From an uncultured Clostridia bacterium (lineage in GTDB: Bacteria > Bacillota > Clostridia > Christensenellales > Borkfalkiaceae): a DNA stretch of 64,000 nucleotides. A program made the translations under genes and the position numbers. The notes under the pieces were generated by a model. It had not been told where the DNA came from. It searched no databases and was given only the letters and a program-made list of their open reading frames with translations. The stretch is from positions 310,001 through 374,000 of the forward strand of contig CAKQQQ010000002.1 in the NCBI GenBank assembly GCA_934271065.1, given 5' to 3'. Shown one piece after another: positions 32,789 through 41,596 of this stretch (the first letter of the stretch is position 1; each line of letters opens with the position of its first letter).

Positions 32789-35377
32789 TTAACGCTTGTA
32801 TACGGTCAACGCGTCGCCGTCGTAATCGACTACCGCCGTGTCGCCCGCCGCAAAATAGTTGCCGATTATCTTTTTGGCAATTATCGTCTCTACCGAGTGC
32901 TGAATAAATCTCTTTAACGGTCTCGCGCCGTAAACGGGATCGTAACCGTTATCGATTATATATTCTTTCGCGGAAGACGTTACGTCAAGGCTTATCTGCT
33001 GCTCGGCAAGTCTCGACCTTAAACTTTCGAGCATAAGATCGACTATCTTACCGATCTCGCTCTTCTGCAAAGGTTTATAAAAGACTATTTCGTCAAGCCT
33101 GTTCAAAAATTCGGGGCTGAAACTCGTCTTCAACAACCGCGTGACTTCGGCTTTCGCTTCTTCTTTTATTTCGCCGTGTTCGTCTATGCCGTCGAGTATC
33201 GCCGACGAGCCGAGATTGGACGTAAGAATGATGACGGTGTTCTTGAAATCGACCGTTCTGCCCTGCGAATCTGTAATTCTGCCGTCGTCAAGCACCTGCA
33301 ACAGTACGTTGAACACGTCGGGGTGAGCCTTTTCTATTTCGTCGAACAACACTACCGAGTAGGGTTTTCTTCTTACCGCTTCGGTAAGTTGACCGCCGTC
33401 TTCGAAACCGACGTATCCCGGAGGCGCGCCGATAAGACGGGAGACCGAGAATTTTTCCATATACTCGCTCATATCCAGCCTTATAAGATTCTTCTCGTCG
33501 TCGAAAAGCACTTTGGCAAGCGTTTTGGCAAGTTCGGTTTTACCTACGCCGGTAGGACCTAAGAACAGGAACGAGCCGAGCGGACGCGTCGGATCGGCAA
33601 TACCCGCTCTCGCCCTTAAAATGGCTTCCGCAACCGTTCTTACCGCTTCGTCCTGACCGATTACGCGTTTATGCAGTATATCTTCGAGCGAAAGGAGTTT
33701 TTCTCTTTCGCCTTCCATAAGTTTGGATACGGGTATACCCGTCCAGCGACAGACGATTTTAGCGATGTCTTCTTCGGTTACTTTGTCGTGAAGAAGGTCG
33801 GTGTTGTCGTCCGAAAGGGCTTTACTCTCCTGCTCGGAAAGTTGTTTTTTGAGTTCCGGCAACTTGCCGTAACGCAGTTCCGCAGCCTTGTTAAGGTCGT
33901 ATTCCCGTTCGGCTTTTTCGGCTTCGCGGTTGACGAGTTCGATCTCTTCGCGCAGTTTCTGCACTTTGTTGATCGAGTCTTTTTCGGTTTGCAGTCTGGC
34001 GTTCATCGCCGCGTATTTTTCTTTAAGGTCGGCAATTTCTTTGCGCAGACCTTCGAGCCTTGCGACGGAAAGTTTATCCGTCTCTTTTTTAAGCGAAGTC
34101 TCTTCTATTTCGAGCGTCATTATCTTACGTTTTACGTCTTCCATTTCGCTCGGCATAGAGTTCATTTCGGTCTTTATGTTGGCGCACGCTTCGTCCACGA
34201 GATCGATTGCCTTATCGGGCAAAAATCTGTCGGTAATATACCTGTCGGAAAGCGTTGCCGCCGCAATCAGCGCGCCGTCCTGAATCTTGACGCCGTGATA
34301 AACTTCGTAACGCTCTTTCAAACCCCTTAATATGGTAACGGTGTCTTCCACGCTCGGCTCGTTGACGAGTACGGGCTGGAATCTACGCTCCAAAGCGGGA
34401 TCTTTTTCGATATATTTACGATACTCGTCGAGAGTGGTCGCGCCGATACAATGCAGTTCGCCCCTTGCGAGCATAGGTTTAAGCAGGTTGCCCGCGTCCA
34501 TTGCGCCGTCGGTCTTGCCCGCGCCGACGATGGTATGCAGTTCGTCGATGAAAAGAATGATTTTGCCTTCGCTCTTCTTCACTTCGGAAAGCACCGCTTT
34601 AAGCCTTTCTTCAAATTCGCCGCGGTATTTCGCGCCCGCGATCAACGCGCCCATATCCAAAGAGAACAGTTTTCTGTCTTTAAGATTTTCGGGTACGTCG
34701 CCTTTCATTATTCTTATGGCAAGCCCTTCCGCTATCGCGGTTTTACCTACGCCCGCTTCGCCTATCAGCACGGGGTTGTTTTTGGTCTTACGCGAAAGAA
34801 TACGAATAACGTTTCTTATTTCTTCGTCTCTGCCGATTACCGGATCGAGTTTGCCCGTACGCGCCCTTTCTACCAGATCCGCGCCGTACTTGTTCAGAAC
34901 GTCGTAAGTGTCTTCGGGATTTTCGCTCGTAACCCTTACGTTACCGCGCACTTCCATAAGCGCTTTCATATACGAGTTCTTATCTATGCCGACGGAATCG
35001 AAAATCTTACGCACTTCGGCGTTGGGTTTTTCGATAAGCCCGTAGAACAGATGCTCGACCGAAACGAATTCGTCTTTCATATCGGCGGCCTGTTTTTCGG
35101 CAACGTCGAACGCTTCGTTGAGCGCGGAAGTTATATACTCGCCTTCGCCGTTCGACACCTTGACTATTCTGCTCACCGCTTCTTCGGCAGAACGCTCGAT
35201 AACCGTCTTATTTACCCCGATTTTACTCAATAACTGCGGAATTAAACCGCCGTCCTGGGTTAAAAGCGCGAGCAACAAATGCTGTTGATCGATTTCTCTG
35301 TTGCCGTTTTCACGGGCGAGTTTTTGCGCCGAATTTACCGCCTCGACGCTTTTAGCGGTCAATTTCTGCATATTCAT
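32789..35377 (-). CDS. clpB: ATP-dependent disaggregase ClpB
   Basis: 862 residues, full-length ClpB, a hexameric AAA+ machine that resolves protein aggregates with DnaK. N-terminal Clp_N repeats (residues 1-145), first AAA domain with Walker A GEAGVGKTAIAEG near 205, the coiled-coil middle domain (~395-525) that distinguishes ClpB from ClpA/C, and the second AAA domain with GPTGVGKTELAK near 605 and VLLFDEIEKAHPDVF. The C-terminal substrate-binding part is complete. Its ATG overlaps the stop of the upstream ribbon-helix-helix gene. Confidence 0.96.
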   Translation of the reverse strand: MNMQKLTAKSVEAVNSAQKLARENGNREIDQQHLLLALLTQDGGLIPQLLSKIGVNKTVIERSAEEAVSRIVKVSNGEGEYITSALNEAFDVAEKQAADMKDEFVSVEHLFYGLIEKPNAEVRKIFDSVGIDKNSYMKALMEVRGNVRVTSENPEDTYDVLNKYGADLVERARTGKLDPVIGRDEEIRNVIRILSRKTKNNPVLIGEAGVGKTAIAEGLAIRIMKGDVPENLKDRKLFSLDMGALIAGAKYRGEFEERLKAVLSEVKKSEGKIILFIDELHTIVGAGKTDGAMDAGNLLKPMLARGELHCIGATTLDEYRKYIEKDPALERRFQPVLVNEPSVEDTVTILRGLKERYEVYHGVKIQDGALIAAATLSDRYITDRFLPDKAIDLVDEACANIKTEMNSMPSEMEDVKRKIMTLEIEETSLKKETDKLSVARLEGLRKEIADLKEKYAAMNARLQTEKDSINKVQKLREEIELVNREAEKAEREYDLNKAAELRYGKLPELKKQLSEQESKALSDDNTDLLHDKVTEEDIAKIVCRWTGIPVSKLMEGEREKLLSLEDILHKRVIGQDEAVRTVAEAILRARAGIADPTRPLGSFLFLGPTGVGKTELAKTLAKVLFDDEKNLIRLDMSEYMEKFSVSRLIGAPPGYVGFEDGGQLTEAVRRKPYSVVLFDEIEKAHPDVFNVLLQVLDDGRITDSQGRTVDFKNTVIILTSNLGSSAILDGIDEHGEIKEEAKAEVTRLLKTSFSPEFLNRLDEIVFYKPLQKSEIGKIVDLMLESLRSRLAEQQISLDVTSSAKEYIIDNGYDPVYGARPLKRFIQHSVETIIAKKIIGNYFAAGDTAVVDYDGDALTVYKR

Positions 35378-36009
35378 AAAATCACTTCCTTTACGGATAC
35401 GTCGGCTGCGTATTCCTTTTCGACTTCGAGACGAGCGGCAGGCTCGTTATCGAGATCCGCAAAATAAATACGCAGATACTTATCAAAATCGGCGACGTAG
35501 GCGGCTATCGCGCGCCCCGCCGTTTCCGCGTTCATACCTTCCGGACGAACGAACACCCTTACGAATCGGAAACCGTCGTACGCGTACGCCCGCTCTCCGA
35601 TATATTTCTTTTCAAGCCCGATGAAAAACGAATAAAACTTTTCCATAATCCGCAAAAGCGAATCGTTTTTCGTACGGAGCGTTATTTTGAGTTGCCCCAA
35701 CGCCCCTTCGGGGAAAAGTTCTATCGAATATTTCACGGTGGGATTATACCTGTACGCAAGCGCGCTCTGGACGGACGCCATATAGTCCGAAGCCTGACTT
35801 AAAAACCTTAACCCCGAACACCCCGCTATCATTCTTTCCATATTATCGAAGACGTTATTCATCTTCATTTCTATGGTCTCTTCTTCAAGGTACTCGGCAA
35901 GCACTCTGTCAATCATCGCCGAGCGGCTTATACCTTTTTTATACGCCGCCGCGTCGATTCTGCTAACCAGATCGTCGCTTAAAAGTACGCTGTAAACCGA
36001 TTTCTTCAT
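35374..36009 (-). CDS. Ribbon-helix-helix (CopG/Arc-type) protein coupled to clpB
   Basis: 211 residues. Residues 1-45 have the pattern of a ribbon-helix-helix DNA-binding domain: strand YSVLLSDDLVSRID, then AAYKKGISRSAMIDRVLAEYLEEE. The remaining ~160 residues (IELFPEGALGQLKITLRTKND; YDGFRFVRVFVRPEG) form an alpha/beta domain I cannot assign. AGGAG precedes the ATG, and a good promoter lies upstream. The stop overlaps the clpB start (ATGA). A dedicated clpB regulator is therefore plausible, in place of the usual CtsR or HrcA control, but DNA binding is inferred. Confidence 0.65.
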   Translation of the reverse strand: MKKSVYSVLLSDDLVSRIDAAAYKKGISRSAMIDRVLAEYLEEETIEMKMNNVFDNMERMIAGCSGLRFLSQASDYMASVQSALAYRYNPTVKYSIELFPEGALGQLKITLRTKNDSLLRIMEKFYSFFIGLEKKYIGERAYAYDGFRFVRVFVRPEGMNAETAGRAIAAYVADFDKYLRIYFADLDNEPAARLEVEKEYAADVSVKEVIL

Positions 36010-36035
36010 ATTCCGCTCCTTTTATTTACAGCAAT

Positions 36036-36064
36036 ATTGTACGCCTTATTATATAATTTGTCAA
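36036..36064 (-). promoter_or_regulatory. Promoter of the RHH-clpB operon
   Basis: Minus strand: -35 TTGACA (36064-36059), 17 bp, -10 TACAAT (36041-36036). Five of six -10 bases and the whole -35 match consensus. No CIRCE or CtsR box is seen here. Confidence 0.7.
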
Positions 36065-36132
36065 GCATTTTTAATAACTTTGTTTACATTTTTATAAAAA
36101 TGCAAAACGTCGGATAATAAGCGGATAAAAAC

Positions 36133-36160
36133 GCCGCCCGTCGCGGTTGCGACGGGCGGC
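36133..36160 (-). terminator. Terminator of the hydCBA operon
   Basis: Perfect 12-bp GC-rich stem (36133-36144 with 36149-36160, 4-nt loop) followed by GTTTTTATC on the minus strand, 23 nt after the hydA stop. Confidence 0.85.
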
Positions 36161-36182
36161 TTTATGGCGTAATTTATAGATT

Positions 36183-37946
36183 TCAGTCTTTGAATTTTTT
36201 ACGGTTGTCGTTGTAAGAAGTGTGCAGCAATTCGTGCGCCGTATGAGAGTTGGGTTCGCCAAGGAAATTCTCGTACAACTCGATTATCTGCTTGTTTTCG
36301 TGCGATAATCTGTTCTTCTTCATACGGTCTTCTTTATAAAGCGCGGCCGCTCTCTTTTCCTTATAGGTGTCGAGAATATCGTCGCCCTCGTCGGGAAGGA
36401 AGCACGGTTTGACGTAAGGCTGTCCGCCGCCCGCCACGCAGCCGCCGGGGCAACCCATTATCTCGATGAATTGATATGGACTCTTACCCGCCCTGATTTC
36501 GTCAAGCAGGACTTTGGCGTTTTTCATACCGTGAGCCACCGCGACTTTAACTTCGGCTTTGCCTAATTTATAAGTCGCTTCTTTTATGCCGTCAAGCCCC
36601 CTTACGCCCGTGATTTCGGGATCTTCGAGTTCTTTGCCCGTGAGTTTCTTCGCCGCGGTACGCAAAGCCGCTTCCATAACGCCGCCCGTCGCGCCGAAAA
36701 TGACGCCCGCGCCGGAGTATTCGCCGACTATATCGTTGTCGAATTCTTCTTCGGGAAGTCTGTTCCACATAATGCCCGCGCGGCGGATAAGTCTCGCGAG
36801 TTCGCGCGTGGTAAGAACGGCGTCTACGTCCGCCAGACCGTTGGTTTTAAGTTCGTCGCGCTGCGCTTCGTACTTCTTCGCGGTACACGGCATAATCGAT
36901 ACGACGAACATATCTTCGGGTTTAATACCGTTCTTTTCGGCATAATACGATTTAAGAATCGCGCCGAACATCTCGTGCGGGGATTTGCAGGTGGAAAGGT
37001 GGGGGATAAGGTCGGAATAGTTGTATTCGCAGTAGTTGATCCAGCCCGGCGAGCAGGAAGTTATCATCGGCAATACGCCGTCTTCCTTAATTCTGCCGAG
37101 AAGCTCGGTCGCTTCTTCCATAATGGTAAGGTCTGCGCCGAAGTTGGTGTCGAAAACTTTTTTGAAACCGAGACGACGGAGCGCGGCTACCATTTTACCG
37201 GTCGCAAGCGTGCCGATTTTATCGCCGAATTCTTCGCCGATGGCGGCTCTTACCGCGGGCGCGGTCTGAACGACGACGTATTTACCCTTAGCGAACGCTT
37301 CGTCTACCTTGTTGATTTCGGAAACTTCCATAAGCGCGCCCGTGGGGCATACGCTTACGCATTGACCGCAAAGGATACAGGGGGAAGTCGCGAAACTTCT
37401 GTTCTCGGCGGGAGAGACTATGGTGTTGAAACCCCTCTTTTCAAAGCCGAGAATACCCAAGCCGTGCGCGTTTTTGCATCTTTCGACGCATCTTCCGCAA
37501 AGTATGCACTTGGAAGTGTCGCGGTATATCGACGGGCTGAGCCTGTCTATCGTTACGGGCGTTTTCGCGCCTTCGTATTTATCTTCTCTCGCGCCGACGA
37601 GTTGAGCTACGCGAAGCAGTTCGCACTTGCCGTTCTTATCGCATTGCTGACAGTTTTTGTTGTGGTTGGAAAGGAGCAGTTCTACCGACGTCCTTCTCGC
37701 TTCTACGGCTTTGGGCGACGAGATTTTGATTTCCATTCCTTCGGCTACGGGGTATACGCAGGACGCGACTAACCCGCGCGCGCCCGTCGCTTCTACGAGA
37801 CAGACGCGGCAAGAGCCTTTCGAACATTCGCCGTGATTGAACGCGCAAAGCGACGGAATTTCGTATCCGCACTTCTTCGCCGCTTCGAGTATGGTCAAGC
37901 CTTCTTCTACCTGATAAGGTACGCCTTCTATTTTTATATTAACCAT
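36183..37946 (-). CDS. hydA: [FeFe]-hydrogenase catalytic subunit, NADH-linked HydABC type
   Basis: 587 residues. Modules in order: a [2Fe-2S] domain (C-x..SLCAFNHGECSKGSCRVC, ~24-60), the His-Cys [4Fe-4S] motif (HNKNCQQCDKNGKC), two ferredoxin clusters (CILCGRCVERCKN and CILCGQCVSVCP, ~146-205), then the H-cluster domain with TSCSPGW near 298, MPCTAKKYE near 350 and MGCPGGCVAGGGQP near 493. A C-terminal small-subunit-like tail follows. It has all ligands for a working H-cluster. With hydB and hydC it should form the cytosolic, electron-bifurcating or NAD-linked hydrogenase that makes H2 from NADH and reduced ferredoxin in fermenters. The maturases HydEFG are not in the window. Confidence 0.95.
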   Translation of the reverse strand: MVNIKIEGVPYQVEEGLTILEAAKKCGYEIPSLCAFNHGECSKGSCRVCLVEATGARGLVASCVYPVAEGMEIKISSPKAVEARRTSVELLLSNHNKNCQQCDKNGKCELLRVAQLVGAREDKYEGAKTPVTIDRLSPSIYRDTSKCILCGRCVERCKNAHGLGILGFEKRGFNTIVSPAENRSFATSPCILCGQCVSVCPTGALMEVSEINKVDEAFAKGKYVVVQTAPAVRAAIGEEFGDKIGTLATGKMVAALRRLGFKKVFDTNFGADLTIMEEATELLGRIKEDGVLPMITSCSPGWINYCEYNYSDLIPHLSTCKSPHEMFGAILKSYYAEKNGIKPEDMFVVSIMPCTAKKYEAQRDELKTNGLADVDAVLTTRELARLIRRAGIMWNRLPEEEFDNDIVGEYSGAGVIFGATGGVMEAALRTAAKKLTGKELEDPEITGVRGLDGIKEATYKLGKAEVKVAVAHGMKNAKVLLDEIRAGKSPYQFIEIMGCPGGCVAGGGQPYVKPCFLPDEGDDILDTYKEKRAAALYKEDRMKKNRLSHENKQIIELYENFLGEPNSHTAHELLHTSYNDNRKKFKD

Positions 37947-37960
37947 TTGACTGACTCTCC

Positions 37961-39826
37961 TTATTTCTTGCTGATCGCGCCGAATTTACAGGACGCGATA
38001 CACATTCCGCACTTTATGCACTTCGCCGCGTCGATGACGAACGGTTCTTTGCCGACGACGCCGCTGATCGCGCCGACGGGGCATTTACGAGCGCAGAGAC
38101 TGCACTTCTTGCACTTGTCGGGATCGATTTCGTAGCGCATAAGATTTTTACAAACGTGCGCCGGACATTCTTTTTTCTCGATATGCGCGAGATATTCGTC
38201 TCTGAAATGAGCGAGAGTAGAAAGTATGGGGTTGGGAGCGGTCTGACCGAGCCCGCAAAGCGAGTTGCTCTTTACGTTCGCCGCGAGTTCTTCAAGCGCG
38301 TTGAGATCGTCCATCGTTCCCTTACCGTCGGTAATTCTGGTAAGGATTTCGAGCATACGCTTCGTGCCGATACGGCAGGGCGTGCATTTACCGCAGGATT
38401 CGTCGCAGATAAATTCCATATAGAATTTGGCGACGTCTACCATACAGTTGTCTTCGTCCATAACTATCGCGCCGCCCGAACCCATCATCGAGCCTTTCGC
38501 GACGAGATTGTCGTAGTCGATAGCCGCGTCAAGATCGTCTTTGGTAAGACAGCCGCCGGACGGACCGCCCGTCTGAATGGCTTTGAATTCCTTGTCGTGG
38601 GGGATACCGCCGCCGATGTCGTAAACGAGTTCGCGAAGCGTCGTTCCCATAGGAATTTCTACGAGACCTACGTTATTGATTTTTCCGCCGAGCGCGAAAA
38701 CTTTCGTGCCTTTGGATTTTTCCGTGCCGTATTTGGAAAATTCCGCCGCGCCCTCACGCATAATATAAGGTACGCAGGCGAGAGTTTCTACGTTGTTGAT
38801 AATGGTCGGCTTCTGCCACAAACCCTTTACCGCGGGGAACGGCGGACGGGGACGGGGCATACCGCGCTGACCTTCTATGGAGTTGAGAAGCGCGGTCTCT
38901 TCGCCGCAGACGAACGCGCCCGCGCCGAGACGGATATGTACTCTGAACGAGAAGTCCGTGCCTAAAATATTATCGCCGAGCAAGCCTATCTCTTCGGCTT
39001 GTTTGATGGCGAGACGAAGTCTGTTTACGGCGATGGGGTATTCCGCGCGGACGTAGAAATAACCGTTCTGCGCGCCTATCGCGTAACCGGCAATCATCAT
39101 ACCTTCGATAACGCCGAGCGGGTTACCTTCGAGTATCGATCTGTCCATAAACGCGCCCGGATCGCCTTCGTCGCCGTTACATACGACGTACTTTTCGCCT
39201 TCGGGTTGCGCGTACGCGAACTGCCATTTTCTGCCGGTCGGGAATCCGCCGCCGCCCCTGCCGCGAAGACCGCTGTCGAGAATTTCTTTGATGACGTCGG
39301 CTCTGTCCATCTTCAACGCGCGCGCCAAGCCTTTGAACGCGCCTGCGCCGAGATTTTCGTTTATATCTTCGGGGTTAAGACTTCCGCAACCGTGCAACGC
39401 GATACGAACCTGCTTTTTATAGAAGTTGATATCGTCCTGCTTTTTGACCTTTTCCTGCGTGACGGGATCGACGTATAAAAGTCTGTCGACCACTTCGCCG
39501 CCGATAAGGTCTTTTTCAACGATTTCGGCAACGTCTTCCATATGCACCATACGGTAAAGCGTATCTTCGGGATAGATTTTTACGAACGGACCTTGCGAGC
39601 AGAAACCGAAACAACCTACCTGATTGACGGTTACTTTATCGCCCAAGCCCTTTTCGGCAACGAGCCGTTCGAATTCGTGTCTTATTTCGTCCGAATGCGA
39701 CGAAAGACAGCCCGTACCGCCGCAAAGAACGACGTGGCGTTTACCGTCCGCGCCCGTGAATTTGGCGTCGAGACACTTACTGCAATTCGCGCTTATTTTT
39801 TCAAGTTCTGCAAAATTCTTTATCAT
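37961..39826 (-). CDS. hydB: NADH-binding hydrogenase subunit HydB (NuoF-like)
   Basis: 621 residues. An N-terminal thioredoxin-like [2Fe-2S] domain (CSKC, GGTGCLSSHS, GCFGFCSQGP, ~15-95), then the NuoF-type NADH/FMN domain with GRGGGGFPTGRKW near 190 and GAGAFVCGEETALLNSIEG near 305. The [4Fe-4S] site ESCGKCTPCRIG lies near 484, and two C-terminal ferredoxin clusters (CKKCSLCARKCPVGA and CIKCGMCIASCKFGA) follow. This is the full architecture of HydB from bifurcating hydrogenases. It lies 14 bp before hydA and 5 bp after hydC. Confidence 0.95.
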   Translation of the reverse strand: MIKNFAELEKISANCSKCLDAKFTGADGKRHVVLCGGTGCLSSHSDEIRHEFERLVAEKGLGDKVTVNQVGCFGFCSQGPFVKIYPEDTLYRMVHMEDVAEIVEKDLIGGEVVDRLLYVDPVTQEKVKKQDDINFYKKQVRIALHGCGSLNPEDINENLGAGAFKGLARALKMDRADVIKEILDSGLRGRGGGGFPTGRKWQFAYAQPEGEKYVVCNGDEGDPGAFMDRSILEGNPLGVIEGMMIAGYAIGAQNGYFYVRAEYPIAVNRLRLAIKQAEEIGLLGDNILGTDFSFRVHIRLGAGAFVCGEETALLNSIEGQRGMPRPRPPFPAVKGLWQKPTIINNVETLACVPYIMREGAAEFSKYGTEKSKGTKVFALGGKINNVGLVEIPMGTTLRELVYDIGGGIPHDKEFKAIQTGGPSGGCLTKDDLDAAIDYDNLVAKGSMMGSGGAIVMDEDNCMVDVAKFYMEFICDESCGKCTPCRIGTKRMLEILTRITDGKGTMDDLNALEELAANVKSNSLCGLGQTAPNPILSTLAHFRDEYLAHIEKKECPAHVCKNLMRYEIDPDKCKKCSLCARKCPVGAISGVVGKEPFVIDAAKCIKCGMCIASCKFGAISKK

Positions 39827-39831
39827 AGGTG

Positions 39832-40314
39832 TCAGTTCTCCTTCGCCCTGTACTGCTCTATAATCTGAGGAACGGAATCCACGGTCATTTTAGGATAAAC
39901 CGCGCCGTTAATCGATACCGCAGGCGCAATTCCGCACGCGCCTATGCAACGAAGCGCGTCAAGCGTGAACAAACCGTCTTCGGAAGTTTCGCCCGGCGCG
40001 ATTTTAAGAATTTCGGAAAATTTGTCGATGATCTGCTGCGCGCCCTTGACGTAACAAGCCGTGCCGAGACAGCAACCGATAACGTATTTCCCCTTGGGTT
40101 TAAGGGAGAAAAACGAATAGAACGTTACGACGCCGTAAATTTCCGCAACGGATATGCCCGTACGCGCGGAAACGATTTCCTGAACTTCGAGCGGAATATA
40201 TCCGTATTCCTTCTGAACGTCGCTCAGAATCATCATAAGCGGGGTTTTTTCGTCGGCGTATCTGTCGCAGATTTCGTTTATCTTCGCGATAGCCGCTTCT
40301 TGTAAATGAGCCAT
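39832..40314 (-). CDS. hydC: Hydrogenase [2Fe-2S] subunit HydC (NuoE-like)
   Basis: 160 residues, NuoE/HydC family. The helical N-terminus contains MILSDVQKEYGYIPLEVQEIVS, then the thioredoxin fold with cysteines in CCLGTACYVKGA and CIGACGIAP that bind one [2Fe-2S] cluster. AGGAGG lies 8 nt before the ATG. It is the first gene of the hydCBA operon and passes electrons between the flavin of HydB and the rest of the complex. The leader is about 130 nt, longer than needed for translation, but I see no known riboswitch in it. Confidence 0.93.
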   Translation of the reverse strand: MAHLQEAAIAKINEICDRYADEKTPLMMILSDVQKEYGYIPLEVQEIVSARTGISVAEIYGVVTFYSFFSLKPKGKYVIGCCLGTACYVKGAQQIIDKFSEILKIAPGETSEDGLFTLDALRCIGACGIAPAVSINGAVYPKMTVDSVPQIIEQYRAKEN

Positions 40315-40452
40315 TTTGCCCTCCTAAAAGATTACGTAAAATATGTAAAGCGTCGCCGCTTTTTTTCAAAATAAAATACCGATATTTTTCAATCGATACG
40401 CATTCGTCTCAATCGTAAACGCCCGACCAAGCGTCGCGCGTTTATGTATAAG

Positions 40453-40481
40453 ATTATATACCGTTTATGCTTAAATGTCAA
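40453..40481 (-). promoter_or_regulatory. Perfect consensus sigma-70 promoter of hydCBA
   Basis: Minus strand: TTGACA (40481-40476), exactly 17 bp, TATAAT (40458-40453). All twelve bases and the spacing match consensus, implying high constitutive expression of the hydrogenase. Predicted start near 40446, leaving a leader of about 130 nt. Confidence 0.9.
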
Positions 40482-40515
40482 CGCCTTACGGCAACTTTCG
40501 ACGATTTTCGACGAT

Positions 40516-41061
40516 TTACGCCGCCGGCAAAATTTTCCTGACGCGCTGCGCGACGAAAAACGCCGCGAATAACTTGGCAAGGTCGGGCAACACGAACGGA
40601 ATTACGCATTTGCCGAGTATGACGAACACGCCGAGCGGCGCACCCTTAGAGTAGACGAGCGCGAACCAGACCGTACCAAACGCGTACAACACGATAAGCC
40701 CCGTTATCATCGCCGCGACTTTCACTATCGCTTTTTCGCCGTTTTTACCAAACAGAACCGTTATTAACCCGTAAACGAGCACCGCCGCGAGAAATCCGAC
40801 TATGTATCCGCCCGTAGGGCCCGCTATCACGCCTATACCGCCCTTGAAACCCGAAAATACCGGCGCGCCGGCTATTCCGAGCAGGACGTACGCGCCCACC
40901 GCGACGCACGCGCTTTTCCAACCGAGCGCGAAACACGCGAAAAATACCGCGAACGTCTGCATAGTAAACGGTACTTCGAAGAACGGTATCGTTATAAACG
41001 AGCATACGGCTATCAACGCCGTAAAAAGCCCTATTTTAGTTATCTCTTTAATTTCGTTCAT
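40516..41061 (-). CDS. bioY: Biotin ECF transporter S component BioY
   Basis: 181 residues, five to six membrane helices. Family signatures: VPFTMQTFAVFFACFALG near residue 30 and GPTGGYIVGFLAAV near 83. BioY binds biotin and associates with a shared EcfA/A'/T energising module, none of which is in the window. It follows the small zinc-ribbon membrane gene by 67 bp and precedes the hyd promoter. Its presence without bio genes nearby suggests biotin auxotrophy, though only the whole genome could show that. Confidence 0.93.
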   Translation of the reverse strand: MNEIKEITKIGLFTALIAVCSFITIPFFEVPFTMQTFAVFFACFALGWKSACVAVGAYVLLGIAGAPVFSGFKGGIGVIAGPTGGYIVGFLAAVLVYGLITVLFGKNGEKAIVKVAAMITGLIVLYAFGTVWFALVYSKGAPLGVFVILGKCVIPFVLPDLAKLFAAFFVAQRVRKILPAA

Positions 41062-41128
41062 TCCGTCACCTTAAATCAAACCGCCAAAAGCCGCGTGAAA
41101 ATATCCGCGCTTTCGCCCGCGGATAAAA

Positions 41129-41464
41129 TCAGTCGAGTCTCGCTCCGCAATCGGGGCATTTGGTAGCGTCCGCGTCGGCGGTCGCGCCGCAGTACGGGCA
41201 ACGCTTCGCGGGCTTTTTCACGTCGGCGTTCCCCGCGCCGTCTATCGTCGTTCTCGCGGACGCGACGCCTATAAGCATTCCGCCCGAACCGAGCATTAAC
41301 ACGCCTATAAACGACAGGAAGAAAAGCGTGGGCGCGCCTCCGTTTGCCATACAGACGAAGAAGTTTATCACGCCCGCGATAAAACAGCCGAAGCCCGCCG
41401 CAACGACGGCAAGCCCGACTATTTTCAGGATTTTTTTGGTTTTTTCACGATTAAAGTTTTTCAT
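41129..41464 (-). CDS. Small membrane protein with C-terminal zinc ribbon
   Basis: 111 residues. Two membrane helices (IVGLAVVAAGFGCFIAGVI at ~14-32 and FLSFIGVLMLGSGGMLIGV at ~49-67), then a cytoplasmic rubredoxin-like zinc ribbon CPYCGAT...CPDCGARLD (~89-110). Such small membrane zinc-ribbon proteins are common in Firmicutes and of unknown function. It has no Shine-Dalgarno; the promoter predicts a transcript beginning at the ATG. Confidence 0.75.
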   Translation of the reverse strand: MKNFNREKTKKILKIVGLAVVAAGFGCFIAGVINFFVCMANGGAPTLFFLSFIGVLMLGSGGMLIGVASARTTIDGAGNADVKKPAKRCPYCGATADADATKCPDCGARLD

Positions 41465-41470
41465 AGAACA

Positions 41471-41499
41471 ATAATAACATAATCGCCGTTTATTTACAA
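41471..41499 (-). promoter_or_regulatory. Promoter of the zinc-ribbon membrane gene, predicted leaderless
   Basis: Minus strand TTGTAA (41499-41494), 17 bp, TATTAT (41476-41471); the ATG at 41464 starts 6 nt after the -10. Confidence 0.55.
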
Positions 41500-41532
41500 G
41501 GATTTTGAAAAACTATTTTTATCGGAAGGCAA

Positions 41533-41587
41533 AAAAATCCGCGTTCGGGCGGAAAATCGCAACGCAACGATTTTCCGCCGGAACGCG
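41533..41587 (-). terminator. Rho-independent terminator of rsmI
   Basis: 12-bp perfect stem (41548-41559 with 41568-41579) extended by seven more pairs after one mismatch, then GGATTTTTTT on the minus strand. Confidence 0.85.
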
Positions 41588-41596
41588 TGGTCAGAT

